From: Chionis minor
Lineage: Eukaryota; Chordata; Aves; Charadriiformes; Chionididae
Assembly: GCA_013398295.1 (NCBI GenBank)
Contig: VZSF01003226.1
Span: 542,876-606,875, forward strand
Length of the DNA: 64,000 nt
Direction of reading: 5' to 3'
In this document: piece after piece, positions 1 through 13,802 of the stretch
Layout: every line of letters starts with the position of its first letter
Numbering within the stretch: the first letter of the stretch is position 1
Made by a program: the position numbers and the translations under genes
The notes under the pieces: generated by a model
Seen by the model: only the letters and a program-made list of their open reading frames with translations
Told to the model about the DNA's origin: nothing
Databases searched by the model: none

Positions 1-779
1 TAGAGATATGTATGTTGGTCTCATGCATTAGAAGCAAAAGGAAAACTATTCCACAAATAAACATTATTACAATCAATTTACTGTTTGGATTTTAGGGAAT
101 GTGATCTAAGACCCATCCAAATGTCATTAAGCTGTTTCTTTTAATGAGGGATAATTTACCTGGTCATACTTTCTTCTAGGTGGTTGAGCATAGGTTATTA
201 TGGAAGCAACATTTTTCTTTTCAGGAAAGTGAACAAAGAATGGGAAACAATTGTTTATGTAGGTAATTGTGACCTTTGTTTTTCTCATAGAATTGTTATG
301 GCTTCTCAGATGGAAACTTAAATGATGGAACAGGAGCATAACAGAATGGCACAGAGAAGATGATTTCCTGTTTATGGACTGAACAACAACTGTGAATTTT
401 TTAGAGAAAAAAGTTGACCAAAAAATTGATTTTCATATACTAATTACCAGTAACAGCTGTAGTTTGAATTTGATTTACTGGGAGGGTCTTATCATGCTAC
501 TTGTATACTGCAGCATCAGATGCTCTTACAACAATACCTGAGTTTGATTAATGGAATGTTTTATCCCAGCATTGAGTTAAAGAGAGGAAATAAAGGAAAG
601 AATAAGCCCAGTTCTGTGAGTGACTTGCAACAGAAGCTGTAGCATGCCCTCGCTCATAAATAACCTCTATGTTGTAGCATTATGATGAGACTTAATTTTG
701 GAAATACCTTATGATCTTTGAAGACTATTAATTTGTATGTGTAGATATCGTTTTATTTGAAAAAGAGTTACTCCATTGT
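1..779. other. AT-rich noncoding sequence
   Basis: No ORF with protein-like composition, no paired splice sites around an open frame, and no recognisable repeat. The only ORF above 60 codons (127-339, minus) shows no domain and looks like chance. Probably intronic or intergenic. Confidence 0.6.
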
Positions 780-1112
780 ACAAAGCATAGCTAAGACTTC
801 ACGTACAATTTTGGTCATCTATATTCGAGTACAATGACCTGGGGCTGGAGTAGATCCAAGCAAGTGCTGCTAAAATCAGGGAGGAGGAAGATCAAAAGAT
901 TTTAGATTGCTTAGCCTCACAAAAGAAGGACATTGAGAAGGCGGTAGGATTATCCTTTCTTAGTAGGGACCAAATACAAGGGATGAAATGGGAGACCACA
1001 GCTATTTAAGCTGAAGATTTAAAGATCTATAATGTGGCTCTGAATAACCTTAGGACAGACATTAGAAGACAGTTTCCAGCCATCAAAACAGTGAGGCTTT
1101 GAAACTCTTCAG
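780..1112 (+). mobile_element. Ancient degraded CR1-type LINE fragment (ORF2 3' part)
   Basis: The stretch reads like the distal CR1/L3-type ORF2 but is heavily mutated. Recognisable pieces in order are CTAAGACTTCACGTACAATT, corresponding to the family's 'RPH...VQFW' segment, then a 'GGAGCTGGA..GGATCCAA'-like block, 'GCTAAAATCAGGGAGGAGG', a degraded 'TTTAGCCT' segment and 'GACATTAGAAGACAGTTTCC', the usual 'DIRR..F' segment near the ORF2 C-terminus. Frameshifts and stops interrupt every frame. This is much older than the CR1 copy at 22.5-24.5 kb. The family call rests on remembered CR1 consensus features, so the subfamily is not assigned and the edges are approximate. Confidence 0.6.
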
Positions 1113-4100
1113 AATGAAAGTAATGTGAGTAAAGGCAGCACGTTTACAGAGACTTGTACACTCAGAAAAGTTGTGACTGTGGCCTGAGCAGTTATTGCAA
1201 TAGTTGCTGACGCCCAGGACCCTTGGCTCAGAGGTGCCTTCCAGTCCTTGTATCACAGACTTTGTAGCTGTAGATCAAGCCTGTTTTACTTCCAGGCATA
1301 CCTTTTCTTTTACATTTCCATACAACAGCATGAACGGATATCCAGAAAAGCCACCAGCCACAAACAGCATGCACCCCTGATATATGCTTTAAGCAGGCTG
1401 AAAGGATTTCAGCATTTGTCGCTTTGACTTCAAAAGCTGAAGCATCATCACGGGATGCTCTGTAGCAGCACATCCAGGGGCCCTGCTGCTGACTGTCTTC
1501 ACTATGAATGACAACTGTACAGGGAGCAAGGGCAGTTGAGTGTGTGGTGGGATTAGGGACAGGGCTTGGGAGCCCCCAGGTAGGTGGTTACTGAAGCTCT
1601 GAACTCTATTTTCAAATAGTGCTCTTTCAAAATGATTGTGTGGTCAGCATGCTTTGAGAGGCCTGCAGAAGGAAGGACTTACCTAAGGAAGATGTTGAGT
1701 CTGGCTGCTGTTGGTCAGGAGGAAAGAGGTGTGTATGGCTACCTGGCACTAGTGCAAATGCTATAAAATCAACACCTCATAGTTCTGTTGGGTTTTCTCT
1801 TCCTTTTTTTTTTCATTTAAACACCAATAAAATGTTCCTTTAGTTATGCTTAAAGGTTTTTTTTCTTGCAGCTTCCTTCCTCTTCTTGATTCTTGACTTT
1901 GATTCTTGAAAAATACTAATGTGGGAAATTAATGGTTTTCGTAGAAAGGTAGCACATTATTGTGACTGAGTGTGAACTACCGGGTTTGGATGATTAGCTA
2001 ACACTGAACAAAGAAACAAAAGAGGCAAGTGAACAACAGAGCAAATGTAGCCCTAGAGAGCGTCAGAGGTTGTGAGGAGGCTCTCATAAGCCAGTCTCCA
2101 TGGTACACTGCGTACATTTCCATGGCCTTGTTTATACAAAGATGTATTGAGTAGGCAGCTTAGCTGTTCTCCTTCTTCTCTCTAGGCAGTCTTACATTAG
2201 AGGATTTTAATAATGCAATTACCATTGTAGCTGTTTAGCACACCTACAGATTACCTTGCATTCCCCCACCTCTTCCCTAACGCAGGAGGCATACAGCAGA
2301 GTGATGCTGGGGAAGAAGAGGGACCGCTGTTCAGAGATTTTCCCTCCTTCCTGCTCCTCACAGCAAGAATAAGCCTGACTCCATTTTGAGGGAGAGGAGC
2401 TGCTGGAAGGGCAGGAAGGGGACTCGGGGAATGACAAAACCACAGGATAGGTACGATGTTGGAGAAGAGACCGTGGGAGATGGATTCAAAGAGAAGAAGA
2501 TGATTGCAGGGAAGCAGTGGGAATGGAAAGGCATCCTCAGCCTCACTCCCACTGACTCCTCTTGTTCATGCTTTCCAATATGGACATCAGTGATGCCAGG
2601 ATAGACAGAGGAGGCAAGTGATGTAGCCGGACTTAGCTACCCCGCTTCTGCATGGCCTCATGGTATTACTGCCTGTTTTAGGGGAACAGCTGTGACCGAC
2701 TGGAGCAGTGACTGGCACATTGTGTTTCACCACTTGGAGCTACAGGTCAGCCTGATAACAGGCCAGGTCTTTCCAGCAGGTCTGGGGTGCCCCCTTCCTT
2801 CATGCACCGTCACGTCCTGACCCAACAAGAAGCAGCATGTACTACTTTAAACCAAACTTCAATACGGCTTTTAAAATACAATACTGTGTGGGAAGGGCTG
2901 TCAAAAGTGCAAATCAACAGCGCGTTACATATACTCAGTGGCAGTTCTGTAACTGGGGTCTCATGGAGCTGGTAGGACCTAAGTCAGATGTATAGGTAAA
3001 CCCCTTCTTCTACACCCATGAGGGAATATGCACGGAAGGGCTTTGATAGGAACAGAGACACCTAATCTAAAGGCCTTGAAGTGTTTGTGAGAAGGGTCAT
3101 GTGAATCTGAAAGTTGGTGGCAAATATCCTGCCCATGGGACTTGCACTTGCTGAGGCATGTTTATGTAGATGGAAGTTGTTTGTCCAGATGGCACTCAAA
3201 TAGCTTTGCTCTCCGTTTCCTTGTAGCAGTAAGAGAGCTGCATATGGATCACATTCAGGAAGTTGGCCTTCTTTATTTTTTAAAAGCCTAAATGTTTACA
3301 GGTTTTTTTCTGGGTGAAAGAAAACCAGGTGAAATTGCATGAAAGACCATCTATCAAGGGGAATTAAACGAGTTGACTCATCCTGTTGAGGGAGAGGCTG
3401 GCTCTGTGGTTACAAACAAAGGCTGGGGCCAGCTCTGCGCTCCAGTCCTCTGCCAAGGCAGCTGGGTCACAGCTGGGGTGTGAAGCTGTGTGAGCCTCCA
3501 TACCCATGGCTTTTTCTGGCAGGAACACCTCGTGTGCAGGTAGTCCCTCTGGCAAAGCTGCATGCAACCCCGACGTTGTTTCTCTTGCGAGCTGGAGGCT
3601 TCCGGCGCAGCAAAACACCGTGCCGCTGGAACGAGAGTGTCCCAGACAGAGGCAGGTTTAACAGATCAGCCTCCCCGTGTGAGTGAAAAGCTTGGGAGCC
3701 TCGGGGTAGGGAAATCGAGAAATCTGACTTGGCAGATTCCCCGCATATTCACAAGGAAGTTGTAAGAGGGCACTTGGGGGTATGTAATAGCTTTCCTATC
3801 AGCTTGCTCTTACGCCCCCGTCCCCTTGATACTCCACTGCTGCGTGATTCGGCTGCAGCACTCCAAAACTCCATTTATCAATGAAAAATGGCATTTGTTT
3901 TCAAGCATCCGGAGGCATTGAAGAATAGTCATAGGTGATTCTGTTTGCCCAGCTTGAAGCACCTTTAAAAAGGCATCGATTACTGCGTGCTTTCCAGAAA
4001 AGCTGGTCTGCAACACATCACCTCATTTAAAATCCTTCCAGTTTTTCTAAAGGCACTAGCAATTTTTGATGTCTAATTTAGAGCAGCAGCCTTAAGATAG

Positions 4101-7029
4101 AAAGCAGCATAAAAACACCAACACTTTTAACGTCGTCTGCCACTGGACTGGATACAGTAGGGTTTATATGCTGCGGCACATGCAGCAGAATTAGCATTTT
4201 ATAGTGTTAAACCATGGCTCTTTTCAGTGTGGTTATTCTGTATGTTTCCTTCTTCTTGCCTCCAACAAAAATACTGTAAAGTGTGGGTTGTGAGGGCAGG
4301 GAATACTAAAAATGCCATGAATGCTTTTTCACACTGTTTGAAAGAGAATTGGCTTGCAAACTTAAGCCGCAGGATAGTTTCTTGCTGAATACTGGTTAAC
4401 GTGCTGTAGGTTTAGTGTTTGGGAAACACATCTCCAAAATACTTTTGTGAGGTAAAGCACGATGGCAGAGGCCATTGCAAGTTCAAAACCAAAGGAACTT
4501 TGGAAATCAAATTTTAAATCCAGAAATGATGTGTAGTACTAAAGTCAAACACATGGCAGAGAAACACACATATTAATCATCTACTGAAAAATAAATATTT
4601 TGCCTGTGAATTTAAAAGGTATGACACAACCCAAAATATAAATGCGTTGGTATAAAATAAAGACTAAAATAATATTAGCTTTACATAACTAGGGTATTTT
4701 TTCTAATTTCAACTGTATTTTGGTCTGACTTGTTTTCTGATTCCTCTTGAAAGAAAAGTATTTAATTTGTCTGCTCATGTGCTTTAGGAAATGCATCCTG
4801 AAATCCATTGTATATATTCGACAAATTGTCTGAAAATGGCTGTCTCCCAGTCCTCAGCCGAAGTTGCTTACCCACTGTTTTTCTCTTTCCTTACGTAGCT
4901 TCTTTTTCACCTTCTTTTACCATCTTCCCGCAGTAACATGTAGTCTTTGAGTTCCTGTCCCTGAGTCCTTTCTCTCCCACCTCGCATTGCCCAGCTGTCG
5001 ATGCCTCTGCACAGCTCCCCATCCTGTGGCAGTGTGAGCTGAGAGCCAAGTCTGCCTTCTGAGAGGTCTCTCCGGCTTAATTCACAACATATTGCTCATC
5101 ATCTCCTCCAGGTTTAGGATGAGAAGCCTGATGTATTTTGCTTCCTCCGGCTGGAGAAGCAGAGACCTCACAAAAAATAAAAGTACAGGTGGAAATCAGT
5201 CCAGCTGCAGCTGCACTGATTCCCAGTAGGTTACCAGAGGGAATTCTGACAAAGCTGAAATCGTGCATAGTCACAACTTTCTCATGAGGTTTACAGCTGT
5301 GCATAAGGTAATAGGCCTTGTAGAAATACAGTAAATAATACATCTTTTGAGACTACCATACGACCAAAATAGCAGTGGCTGATAAATACTGGGATGCTGA
5401 ATAAATTAGAATATTCTTTGTATTCCAGTAAAGCTCTTAAGTACTGATAGACAAAAAATGGAATGAGAAAATTAAAAGCGCATGGCAATCTGATTTTTAA
5501 TTTACTTGGGAAGCATCCATGTTCTTTCAAAACCACAAGGAGTCTCATACTTACTTTGCATCTTCTATTACCAGTACCTTGTGTCATAGGTAGTGGTTTT
5601 TTGGCCAAGAAGAACCATCTTTTGAGGTCATAGTTGTATGTCCTTAAATAATGAGAGGGATGAGAGAGGGCGAGCTGTGAGTCAACATGGGCAGTTGTAT
5701 CCTTTTGGAAAGAAATTCCTCATTAGGGGGCAGGCCAGCCTGATGTCATTATCTCTTACTGTCCAAGCACTGGATGTTCTTCCATGTTTCACTGTTCCAT
5801 AACTTTCATGTGTGGAAGAGTAGCATTAAAAGGTTCCTAGTGGAGTTTAAAAAAAAAAAAAAAAGTGTGGAACTGAAGATATTGGCACTGATGTGATCTT
5901 TCCTAAGGGAATAAGTCCAGTAGCAAGCTGTGAAGGGCACGCTGTTCAGAATAGCAATCTTCTCTGCGGGACTAGAAAGCCTAGACTGATTTCTGTTACA
6001 TACTCACAAAGATGAACATCTATATTACTGGAAGGAGGCCTTTAAAATTGATGGTCTCTTCCATTTTAGAGCAAACACACATCACTGTCCGAAGACTCTT
6101 TAATGTAGTTGTCTGTTTTCACTGCTTTCTTTCTCCTTAGGGGTTTGTGTGGAAATTAGTTTGCAATAATTTCTTTATCCACTTGTTCCTCCTCTTTCTC
6201 CTTAGTCCCAAGTACTTCCAACAAAGTTGCTATGTGCTAGTTTAGGTCTCAGTCTTTCAAACGTTTACGTACCCCAAAATTTAATGCATATGGATAATTA
6301 CAGTGAGATCAATTAAACTAATTCAGTGTGTAGAAATCAGCATTTGTACATTTATATTTCTCGAAGAATTATGTTGGCTAACTTTTCTGAATACAGCAGT
6401 TCTGCATGCCAAAAAGTATTTTTTTATTTGTTTTGGGTTTTTAAATATATAATGGAAAACGACAGATTCAGTAAAACCTGCAATTGGATTCAGCGTGCTC
6501 CAGCAGTTTTATGGTTGTTTTTCTCATGCAGGCTTAATGATAGCTGAAAGCACATCGCTATGAAAATGGCACTGAATTGTTTGCACTTATCATAGTCATT
6601 TTCTGGAAATAGTTTTTTTCCAGTTTCTTGCCAGAGATTAGAATCATATGAAGAAAGGAGAGTTATTACTCTGCTTGTCAAAATCGCACGGAAATGCACT
6701 TGCCATGATGCAACAGTGAATCACCTTTTAAGCTTGGCACCAGTGAATAAAACTAAGGCTCAGGGAAAGCAGAATCCTAAATGTGAGCATGCATGGGACT
6801 ACACTTAACTGAGGACCAGTCTTGGCTCACAGTGCTCTTAAGTCACGTTGTGAGTGGGTCAAACTGAGAGCTCACCTCTGCCAGAAGGGACAGGCTCACT
6901 CTTTCCTCACTTCATCTTCCTTCCCTGGACCAATTGCATCATCTTTCCCCTCTCCTCAGGTCTTAGCATTTCTTTACAGTGAACCAGTTCATCTCTCAAA
7001 CCTAGCAAAAAAAGCCCCAGACTTTTCTC
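1113..7029. other. Noncoding sequence without recognised genes
   Basis: Only short chance ORFs on both strands, the longest 105 codons at 5291-5608 (minus), none with a recognisable domain. A few T-rich runs (around 1804-1813 and 1858-1865) and an A16 run are present. Possible acceptor-like TTTTCTTGCAG near 1870 is not followed by an open frame ending in a donor. Confidence 0.55.
5849..5864. repeat. Poly-A run (A16)
   Basis: Sixteen uninterrupted A. No upstream cDNA-like sequence or flanking target duplication was seen, so there is no support for a processed pseudogene or retroposon tail. Confidence 0.9.
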
Positions 7030-7051
7030 GTTTCTTTTTTTTTTTTTTTTN
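7030..7051. repeat. Poly-T run ending in an ambiguous base (N)
   Basis: A run of T directly abuts a single N at 7051. A lone N at a homopolymer edge is typical of an unresolved run length or a collapsed gap, so the local length should not be trusted. Confidence 0.9.
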
Positions 7052-9479
7052 TATTCTTCTAGCATTTTAGAAAGTAGAAGGTGGCAGAAATAGAGTTGAT
7101 TGGAAACTCCTCATTTTGCCAGTGAGGAAATTAAGTTTTCTCGGGCCTCATCCCAAAATTGCAGCATTTGAGCTTGTTCTACCAGACAAGGTAGAGTGAG
7201 ACATGAACAAAAAAGTAGCTGTCCCTGCATAGTTTTCTGCACGAGTGTTTGAGCTAGCTTATGTATAATTATTCCAGAGTAATGCCCCATATAGACTGGT
7301 CTGTGCCACTGATATTTCGTTAGAATAAAAAAAAACAACTCACATTGCTGATTTCAGGCAGGCTTTGCAAGGCTAGGACAAACAGCTATTTAACTCAAAG
7401 TGAACAAGACTTAATCTGTGTATCAGGTTATTAACTGCTACTGAACCTTGAGGTACGATTTTTAGTCACTTTTCACTCGGAGTGGTCTGGAAAGCACCAA
7501 GCTACCTCTGGGTGTTTCAAAAACTATGACTTCTTACTGCACTTTCAGAGCCTTAAAACTTTCAGTGGTGAAGAGTTTCAGTGTAAGGGATGGGAACCTC
7601 TTCAAGAATCTGAATTACTGGCACCAAACCTAATTATCACAGAGAAGTAGGGAGTTCAGCCTTGATGTGCCCTTGAGGCCCTGATGTGCACCAGTCACAT
7701 ACAAACTTTGTTTTGTTGAGAATCTGGAATTATCATATTAGTCATCAAGGCTAAGCCCATGGGGAAGGCGAAGAGCTAAGCTGGCTTTTTCCTGGTGGAA
7801 TTTGCAGATTACTCATCTTTCTCCTTGTGGCAAAGGCGCATGCTGTATTTGGCTAACTATAGGCTTATGAACCACGAGAGTTTTGTGACGAGTATCCAGG
7901 TGGACAGGTCGCCGTGTAGGAGGGACCACTGCACACTGCAGCGGCTCCATCTCGATGTCCTCGCTTTTCCCCCGCTGGCAGGTTGGCAGGTCATCCTCCT
8001 TATGCCGTGTCAGGAGGCCACAGGATGAGCTGGCTCACCCTGAGCTGCCTTCCCAGTCAAAGCTGAGCCAGTGCAAACTCAGGCTAACATTTTAAATACC
8101 AGTCAGCACCTTGGTCTGCTTCATCAGCTGACCTGGGGCTGCCTAGAAAAGGCTTTCATGGGGCTTTTCCCTCTGCAGGACGTTCCTGCTGCTTCTCAGG
8201 CATCAGTATGGTGGTGGAGCGATTCCGATGAGCTCACGGGTACGGGCACAGAAAGGAGCCTCTGGGGTGGCTTGTCATGGTCTGTGCAACCAGAAATCAA
8301 GCTCAGCATCAGGGCTGGGGTAGAAATCACCACCATGACTTATCATGAGCCTCTTCGTGCTATTTTAGAAACGCAACATATCCATCAAAAAAGCGGGATA
8401 GCTTTCTGCCTGTCCTATTGAGTTACAGCTCGCTGAAGAGCCCTATGACCACCGGTGGACACACAGGGAGAGCGGAGAGGAGGGCAGGCGCAGCACCGCC
8501 TGCTCCTGGGGAGGGAGGAAGAGCCCCCTCACTTTCCAGCGGCAAGCCTCCAGGTTGCCTCAGTGGCCCCTTAGCAAGTCTTTGATAGCGGAGGACCAGT
8601 GGTGGACACTGGTCATATAACAGCAGATGAGAGCACAGAAACAAGGTACCCATTACGATATCTGGGGGGAAAATACGACCAATGTGATAGCCAGTTGCAG
8701 TAACAACAGCCTTTTTTGCCTTTTAAAAATGCCCAAGCAACAGAGCGTGTCACTAGAGAGGAAAGGATGTTCTGGTTTAGAGCAGGTTAGGGAGCGGTGT
8801 ATTAGTTAACTACAAGCCCGGCGAGACAATGGTTTCGGAAGGTGGGAGCCCAGAGGAGGCAGGAGGATGTGCGTGGAGGGGGGCGGGAGGCTCCCCAGCC
8901 TAAAGATAACACAACCATCAGCCACCCTCCTTCCAGCGTGGTTAACATCACCCTTGTCACTGCGGCACCTTAGAAGAAGACTGGGGAAACCAGGAAGGAG
9001 ACATTTGTGGGGACGGTTGTAATTAAAATCATCCAGGAGCTGCATTCACACCTTTTTAACAGGTCTTTGTTACTATCTTATTTTCTGAACTCACCAGAGT
9101 CCTTCCTATCTTGAGCTGTTGTCACCCTAATTATTGGGGTCACACTCTGCACACCCACGTTAGTGGTTCAGGGAGCTGGAGAACCTACGTTAACTCAGTG
9201 GTCCACGGCTGGAGGCGATGAGTGTGTAAGCACCCCGGCGTTACACCATCTTGGTGCTTGGTGCTGTTTTCCTTTTGCCACAGGATCCTCAGCAGTGTGA
9301 ACTGGATTGCAGGAGGACGTTTCTGGGATGGGGAACAAGCTAGTTTTAACCCACGCTCTCGTTGTAGAGGCTGCTGGGCAGATCTGTGTTCACAAATGGC
9401 ATCACCTGCGAACCTCCAGCAGGCGTATCACTGCGAGCGCTCGGGAGCAAGGAAGGCTAAAACTAGCCCTGCCGCTTAA
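7052..9479. other. Noncoding sequence, moderately GC-rich in part
   Basis: No convincing exon. A segment near 8163-8239 shows CCCTCTGCAG followed by an open stretch and CACGG|GTACGG, but nothing else supports it as an exon. The sequence around 8440-8580 is GC-rich with a few CpGs. ORFs here lack recognisable domains. Confidence 0.5.
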
Positions 9480-9835
9480 TTCTGACTGCCAGGGCCCTGT
9501 GGTGGCTGCGGGCTGCCCCAGGCTGGGGCCATGGCAAGTCCCGTGGTGGGTGATGGCAGACCCCGGCAGCCATGGCCCATCCCAGCCCCAGCCAGGCACA
9601 GGGCAGCCATGGGGGCACCGGGGCAGCCCCAGCCCCGGCCATGGAGCACCTCCCTGGGGATGGGAACAGGCATGTGTCATGGGCCCATGGCCGGGCAGGG
9701 CAGGGCTGTGGGCAGCTGGAGTCCAGGGGCAGGGGCTGGTGGTCCCAGGGGCTGACGTGGGGTGCTGGGGCCTGGGCAGGGCAGGGGGAGCCCTGAAGGC
9801 TGGATGGTGTCCCCCCATGGGATACAGTGTTCCTG
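9480..9835. repeat. GC-rich, G-run-rich low-complexity block
   Basis: A roughly 350-bp block dominated by CAGCCC, CATGG and GGGGC words, with imperfect short repeats such as GGGCAGGGCAGGG and GGCAGCCATGG. All six frames are largely open simply because stop codons are rare in this composition. The overlapping ORFs (up to 199 codons on + at 9307-9906 and 159 on - at 9402-9881) are low-complexity Gly/Pro/Trp/His-rich and show no domain. Closely spaced GGG runs on the + strand between about 9725 and 9790 could form G-quadruplexes. Confidence 0.6.
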
Positions 9836-12800
9836 CTGAGAAGAGAAACTCATCACATTGGACTTCGTGTGGCAGCAGCATCTCCTTGTCTTTGGCACGA
9901 GGTTAGGCACCCGCATGTCCCTCAAGTGAGTGCTGCTGCAAATTGTTTTCCTTGTAGGTTTTGTACCTTCTGATATGTGCTTAGCTTTAGGATGTTTGTG
10001 ATTTTACTGCCGTTGTCATGTCATTCAATGTGGGCTAAATTAGAGAAAAGCAAAATTTAACATCAGGTAGAATTGTGTGGCTAGCTTTAACGCCAGAAAT
10101 TTGTCGTTAATAATTGTGTCTGCATTGCCCTGCCAGATTAGGCAATTACTAAGGCAGTGATGAACCTCACAGAAAACCATTTCTGAATGTGCAAATAATA
10201 AAAACACAAAACAAAGTTGCAAAACTGCCAGAGCCAGCTGTTCCCTGAAATAAAAGTATGATGATATCTGAGTAATTAATGCTGCACAAAAGCAAAACAT
10301 CTGCAAAGCGGTCCAGCTTCCTTGCTTCTCCCAGACCCTCAACCTTGCTGTTTTCAGAGGGGGGAGTTGTATGATGACTTTCAGGTAACAATAACGGCTT
10401 TGTGTGCTCTTCCTTTGTACGGCACTATTAATACAGTGTGGCACAGACACCCTTACCTTAATTCTGATGGGAGCGTGGGGTCCCTGTTTGCACTGCGCTT
10501 GTCAGACTGCTGTGGTGTCCCTGCGGTCCTGCAGGTGAAGGTTACGGCATACCACCACTCCCTTCACTGGGCTGATACTCTGAGCCCTGGGGACCCACCT
10601 ACGACAGAACTTTGGTGACGGTATTTTAAAATTAGGTCTGGTTAGGTTGCAATTTCATGATTTAAAGCAGTTGGTGTTCCTTCTCCTTCCTCTGTGTCAG
10701 CGCCCAGTGAAAACACAGCTGCATAGCGAGTTGTTGGATCAGAGAACTGACCCAGCTGAAAACTCATCTTTTGCTCCATTTTTACCGCAGGGAGAATTTT
10801 CAGCAAGTCATTTCCTTTCTCACACAGTCACACAGTTTTTAGCATTGCGATGAGGAGGGGACTGGGAACATGAAGATAGAAGTGATGAGAAGGTGTGACC
10901 ATCACTTTAGGAAGCAGTTACGCTAAAATTGGCTTAAACAAACCAGGAAAACATCTTCATTTGCAGCTGGCATAGATGTGGCTCTCAGTGGGAGACAGGC
11001 AAACCTGTGCACAGTGGTATTCTTTCCCATTGCCAAGCAGACATGCCTGGGTAAGCAATCTCTTGTGAAGAGATTGCATTTTGTACACTGATCTCATACT
11101 GCTCTGGGAAGGGAAGATAATGGAGAATTACTGCCTCCAAGTATGCAGCTGGAGAGGTGGAGGAATGGAGTGGTAAGAGCACTCAGTGATATGTTTCTGG
11201 TGACTGCTTGTCTAGCAGTGCGTGCCTGGTATGCGATTTCCATTGCGTGACCTGCCAAAGGACTGCCGGCAGCATTTCAGTTGGCAGGACAGTTATGCAA
11301 AGGGTTAATGAAGCATCAAGACTCTTGTTTGAGGCAGCCAAGAAAGCAGCTTTTCTCTGGTGTGTCTCTTATGCCCTCCCTGTTTCCACTCTACCTCTGA
11401 GCACCAGGGTTGGCAAGGGAACCTAAGAGCCTTTTTAGTAACAGGGAAAGTGTCTAAGTTGGAGTAGATCACAGTGCTGCAAACATGATTATCAAGACCA
11501 TCATCTCATCCTCTTGTACTGAAGAATGACTGAGCCCTGTGGTCGCTGCTAGTTCTGTCTCCCTTTTGCAGATGTCTCTGAGTTTTCTACGGTCTCTATT
11601 TCAGATCCATATTTTGGCATGTGGGATGGGCGGCCTTCCTGGGCAGTGGCAGGCAGGAGCACACCTTGAAGATGACAAGGGTCAAGTAATGGTCTCGGAG
11701 ATCACATGGCAGAGGAGGGCAGGGGATGCACAGCCCTATTCTGGAGAGGACTTCTCACAGGGCTTTCCTAGCAAAAGGCATCCCTGTTGCAATGGAGCAG
11801 CATGGCTTCTGCACTGGGAAGAGTTGCCTAAGGAAGCAAAGTTTTTTGCCTTCAGTCATGACGCACCAGGCTGAGCAGGCGACATGTCCCACAAGCAGCA
11901 CTGCACTATGTTGCTTTTCTGTGAGACATTGTCACGGCAGTGAGGAAGTAGGAGATATAGGTTAAATGTGAATATCATGCTTAACAGTCTATATCCATCA
12001 TTACATGCCAGCATTGACAAGTGGCAGGTTTTCCAAGCCTGCTGACAGTAGTGGAGAATTCCACAATTTCTGGTTATTTGAGTGTGTTTAGGAGCCAGCC
12101 CTAAAGCAGGAGTAGAATGTAGCTCCCATTTTGTTACCAGGAGGTGGTACAGTATACTCTTTGGGAAATGGAAGCAGTACAGTTAGTTATATTCTAACTG
12201 GGGCTTCAGCCCTGTTTGAGACCTGTAAAACAATGGATAAAAGTAAACAGAGGTCTGTCTGCTTGCCCTTGCTGCTGCAGAATAGTCACTGGTGGCGTGC
12301 ATTCCTTGTAATTTTATGTATTTAATTTCATATCAGTTATTAATTTTGTCATTTCTACCAAACCCACTTTTGTTCCCCCTTTAATCATCAGCTTTTAAAC
12401 TTTTTCCCTCTGATACTGCAATATGTTACTTCCTCAGAATATAACATTTCTCTGTCCTGGACTGTGCTTCTTTTCAGGAAACACCTTCCAAATTTGTATG
12501 TTTCAGTTTTGTGTAATGTTCTTACTGCAAATGGGCTGTGGTACCAATGCCATTGCACTAGAAAGCCCTTAATTTTTCATTGCTAAACTACTTCAGGAGT
12601 TTGGTTGGTTGATCTCTTCTTAGCCAGATACTTTCAAACTGACGTGTCTCTGCAGCCAGGAGGTTGAGGCTGACCTTCGAGGACAATACTTGCTCAAGTG
12701 AACAGTTGTCCCTGAGTGTTAATACTCAAGAGCAGGGGGAAAAGCAGGGTAAGGATCTCCTTGACAAAGCAGCAAGCGCCCACTTGGGAGGAGAAACCTG

Positions 12801-13765
12801 ATTTCTAGCGCCAGGTTTGTTCCTGTGTCTTCTCAATGACTTCTCAATGGTAAATCTGTCAGCAGTCTTGGCAACAATGACAGGAACTCAGATATCTGCC
12901 AGCTGAGGATTCACTATGAAGAATAAGATGATGTGAACGCCCTTGCCTCTGAGTATTGCCTGCCGCCGTGTAGTCTCATACATCACAGCTGTGTGGTCCC
13001 TCCAGTCATATAAGGGCTCTTTCCACTACTCCTGCCCTTCTCCACAAAAAATGTGCTTATTTTTTGGCCTAGTTGACCGTGATGTTCACTCACTGTCATG
13101 ACTTCTGATCTATTTTCCAAACCTCATGTTCTGACCACCACTGTGTTTTTTAAGAAAAAAAAATAAAAATTAGTCACGTGTCCTTCAAGAGGGGACTTTC
13201 CAGGAGCGTATTTGGCACAGGGAACATCAGTCTTAATTGCCATTGAGCTCTTGGATAAGAGCATTTAGCCATTAGCTGAATAGCAATTGTATAGCTGGGC
13301 ATCTTGCCTTATGACTTCTGTTGTCAAAGAGGCAATATTTTTTATTCAGTGTCAGGAAGCTCGATGGCATGGTAACTCATGGAATTCAGTTTCAAAGCAT
13401 CATGATTTAATTAAACAAAAGGATTCCCCTCTTTTTGATAAACTTGCTAAGATGGAGAAATTACATTAGAGACGTAGAGCTGCATAACGAAGAAGGTGTG
13501 ATCCAGGAATGATGGTGCCATCTCTTAGTAGTTTTATGTGGTGGTGCTGTAATCTCTCTTCAGGTGTCGAGGTACTGTGGTAGTTAGCAGTGAGAATTAC
13601 TTGCTGTGTACAGTCGATCCTTTCCTTCCTCTGATCTGCACGTCTGTTTAGTCTTTTGCAGTCCTCTGGACATTTGGAAACAAAGACTGGAGGTTTAGGC
13701 TGGCAGTAACTGAGCTTTGAAGGTCTGAAAATCAAGACATAGCCAGAAGTTGAAATGCTTGTGTG

Positions 13766-13770
<5 letters not shown>
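9836..13770. other. Noncoding sequence without recognised genes
   Basis: Ordinary mixed-composition DNA. ORFs of 60-136 codons occur on both strands but none looks like a conserved protein, and no exon flanked by convincing acceptor and donor signals was found. Confidence 0.5.

Positions 13771-13799
<29 letters not shown>
13771..13799. repeat. (TG)n dinucleotide microsatellite
   Basis: About 14 uninterrupted TG units. Likely length-polymorphic. Confidence 0.95.

Positions 13800-13802
<3 letters not shown>

Noticed and set aside
5849..5864. Poly-A run as a processed-pseudogene tail
   Set aside because: No cDNA-like sequence upstream and no target-site duplication.
8180..8239. Possible exon between CCCTCTGCAG and CACGG|GTACGG
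   Set aside because: Weak donor, no partner exon and no recognisable peptide.
9307..9906. 199-codon + ORF and 159-codon antisense ORF
   Set aside because: They fall in a low-complexity GC-rich block where stops are rare; the translations are Gly/Pro/Trp-rich without a domain.
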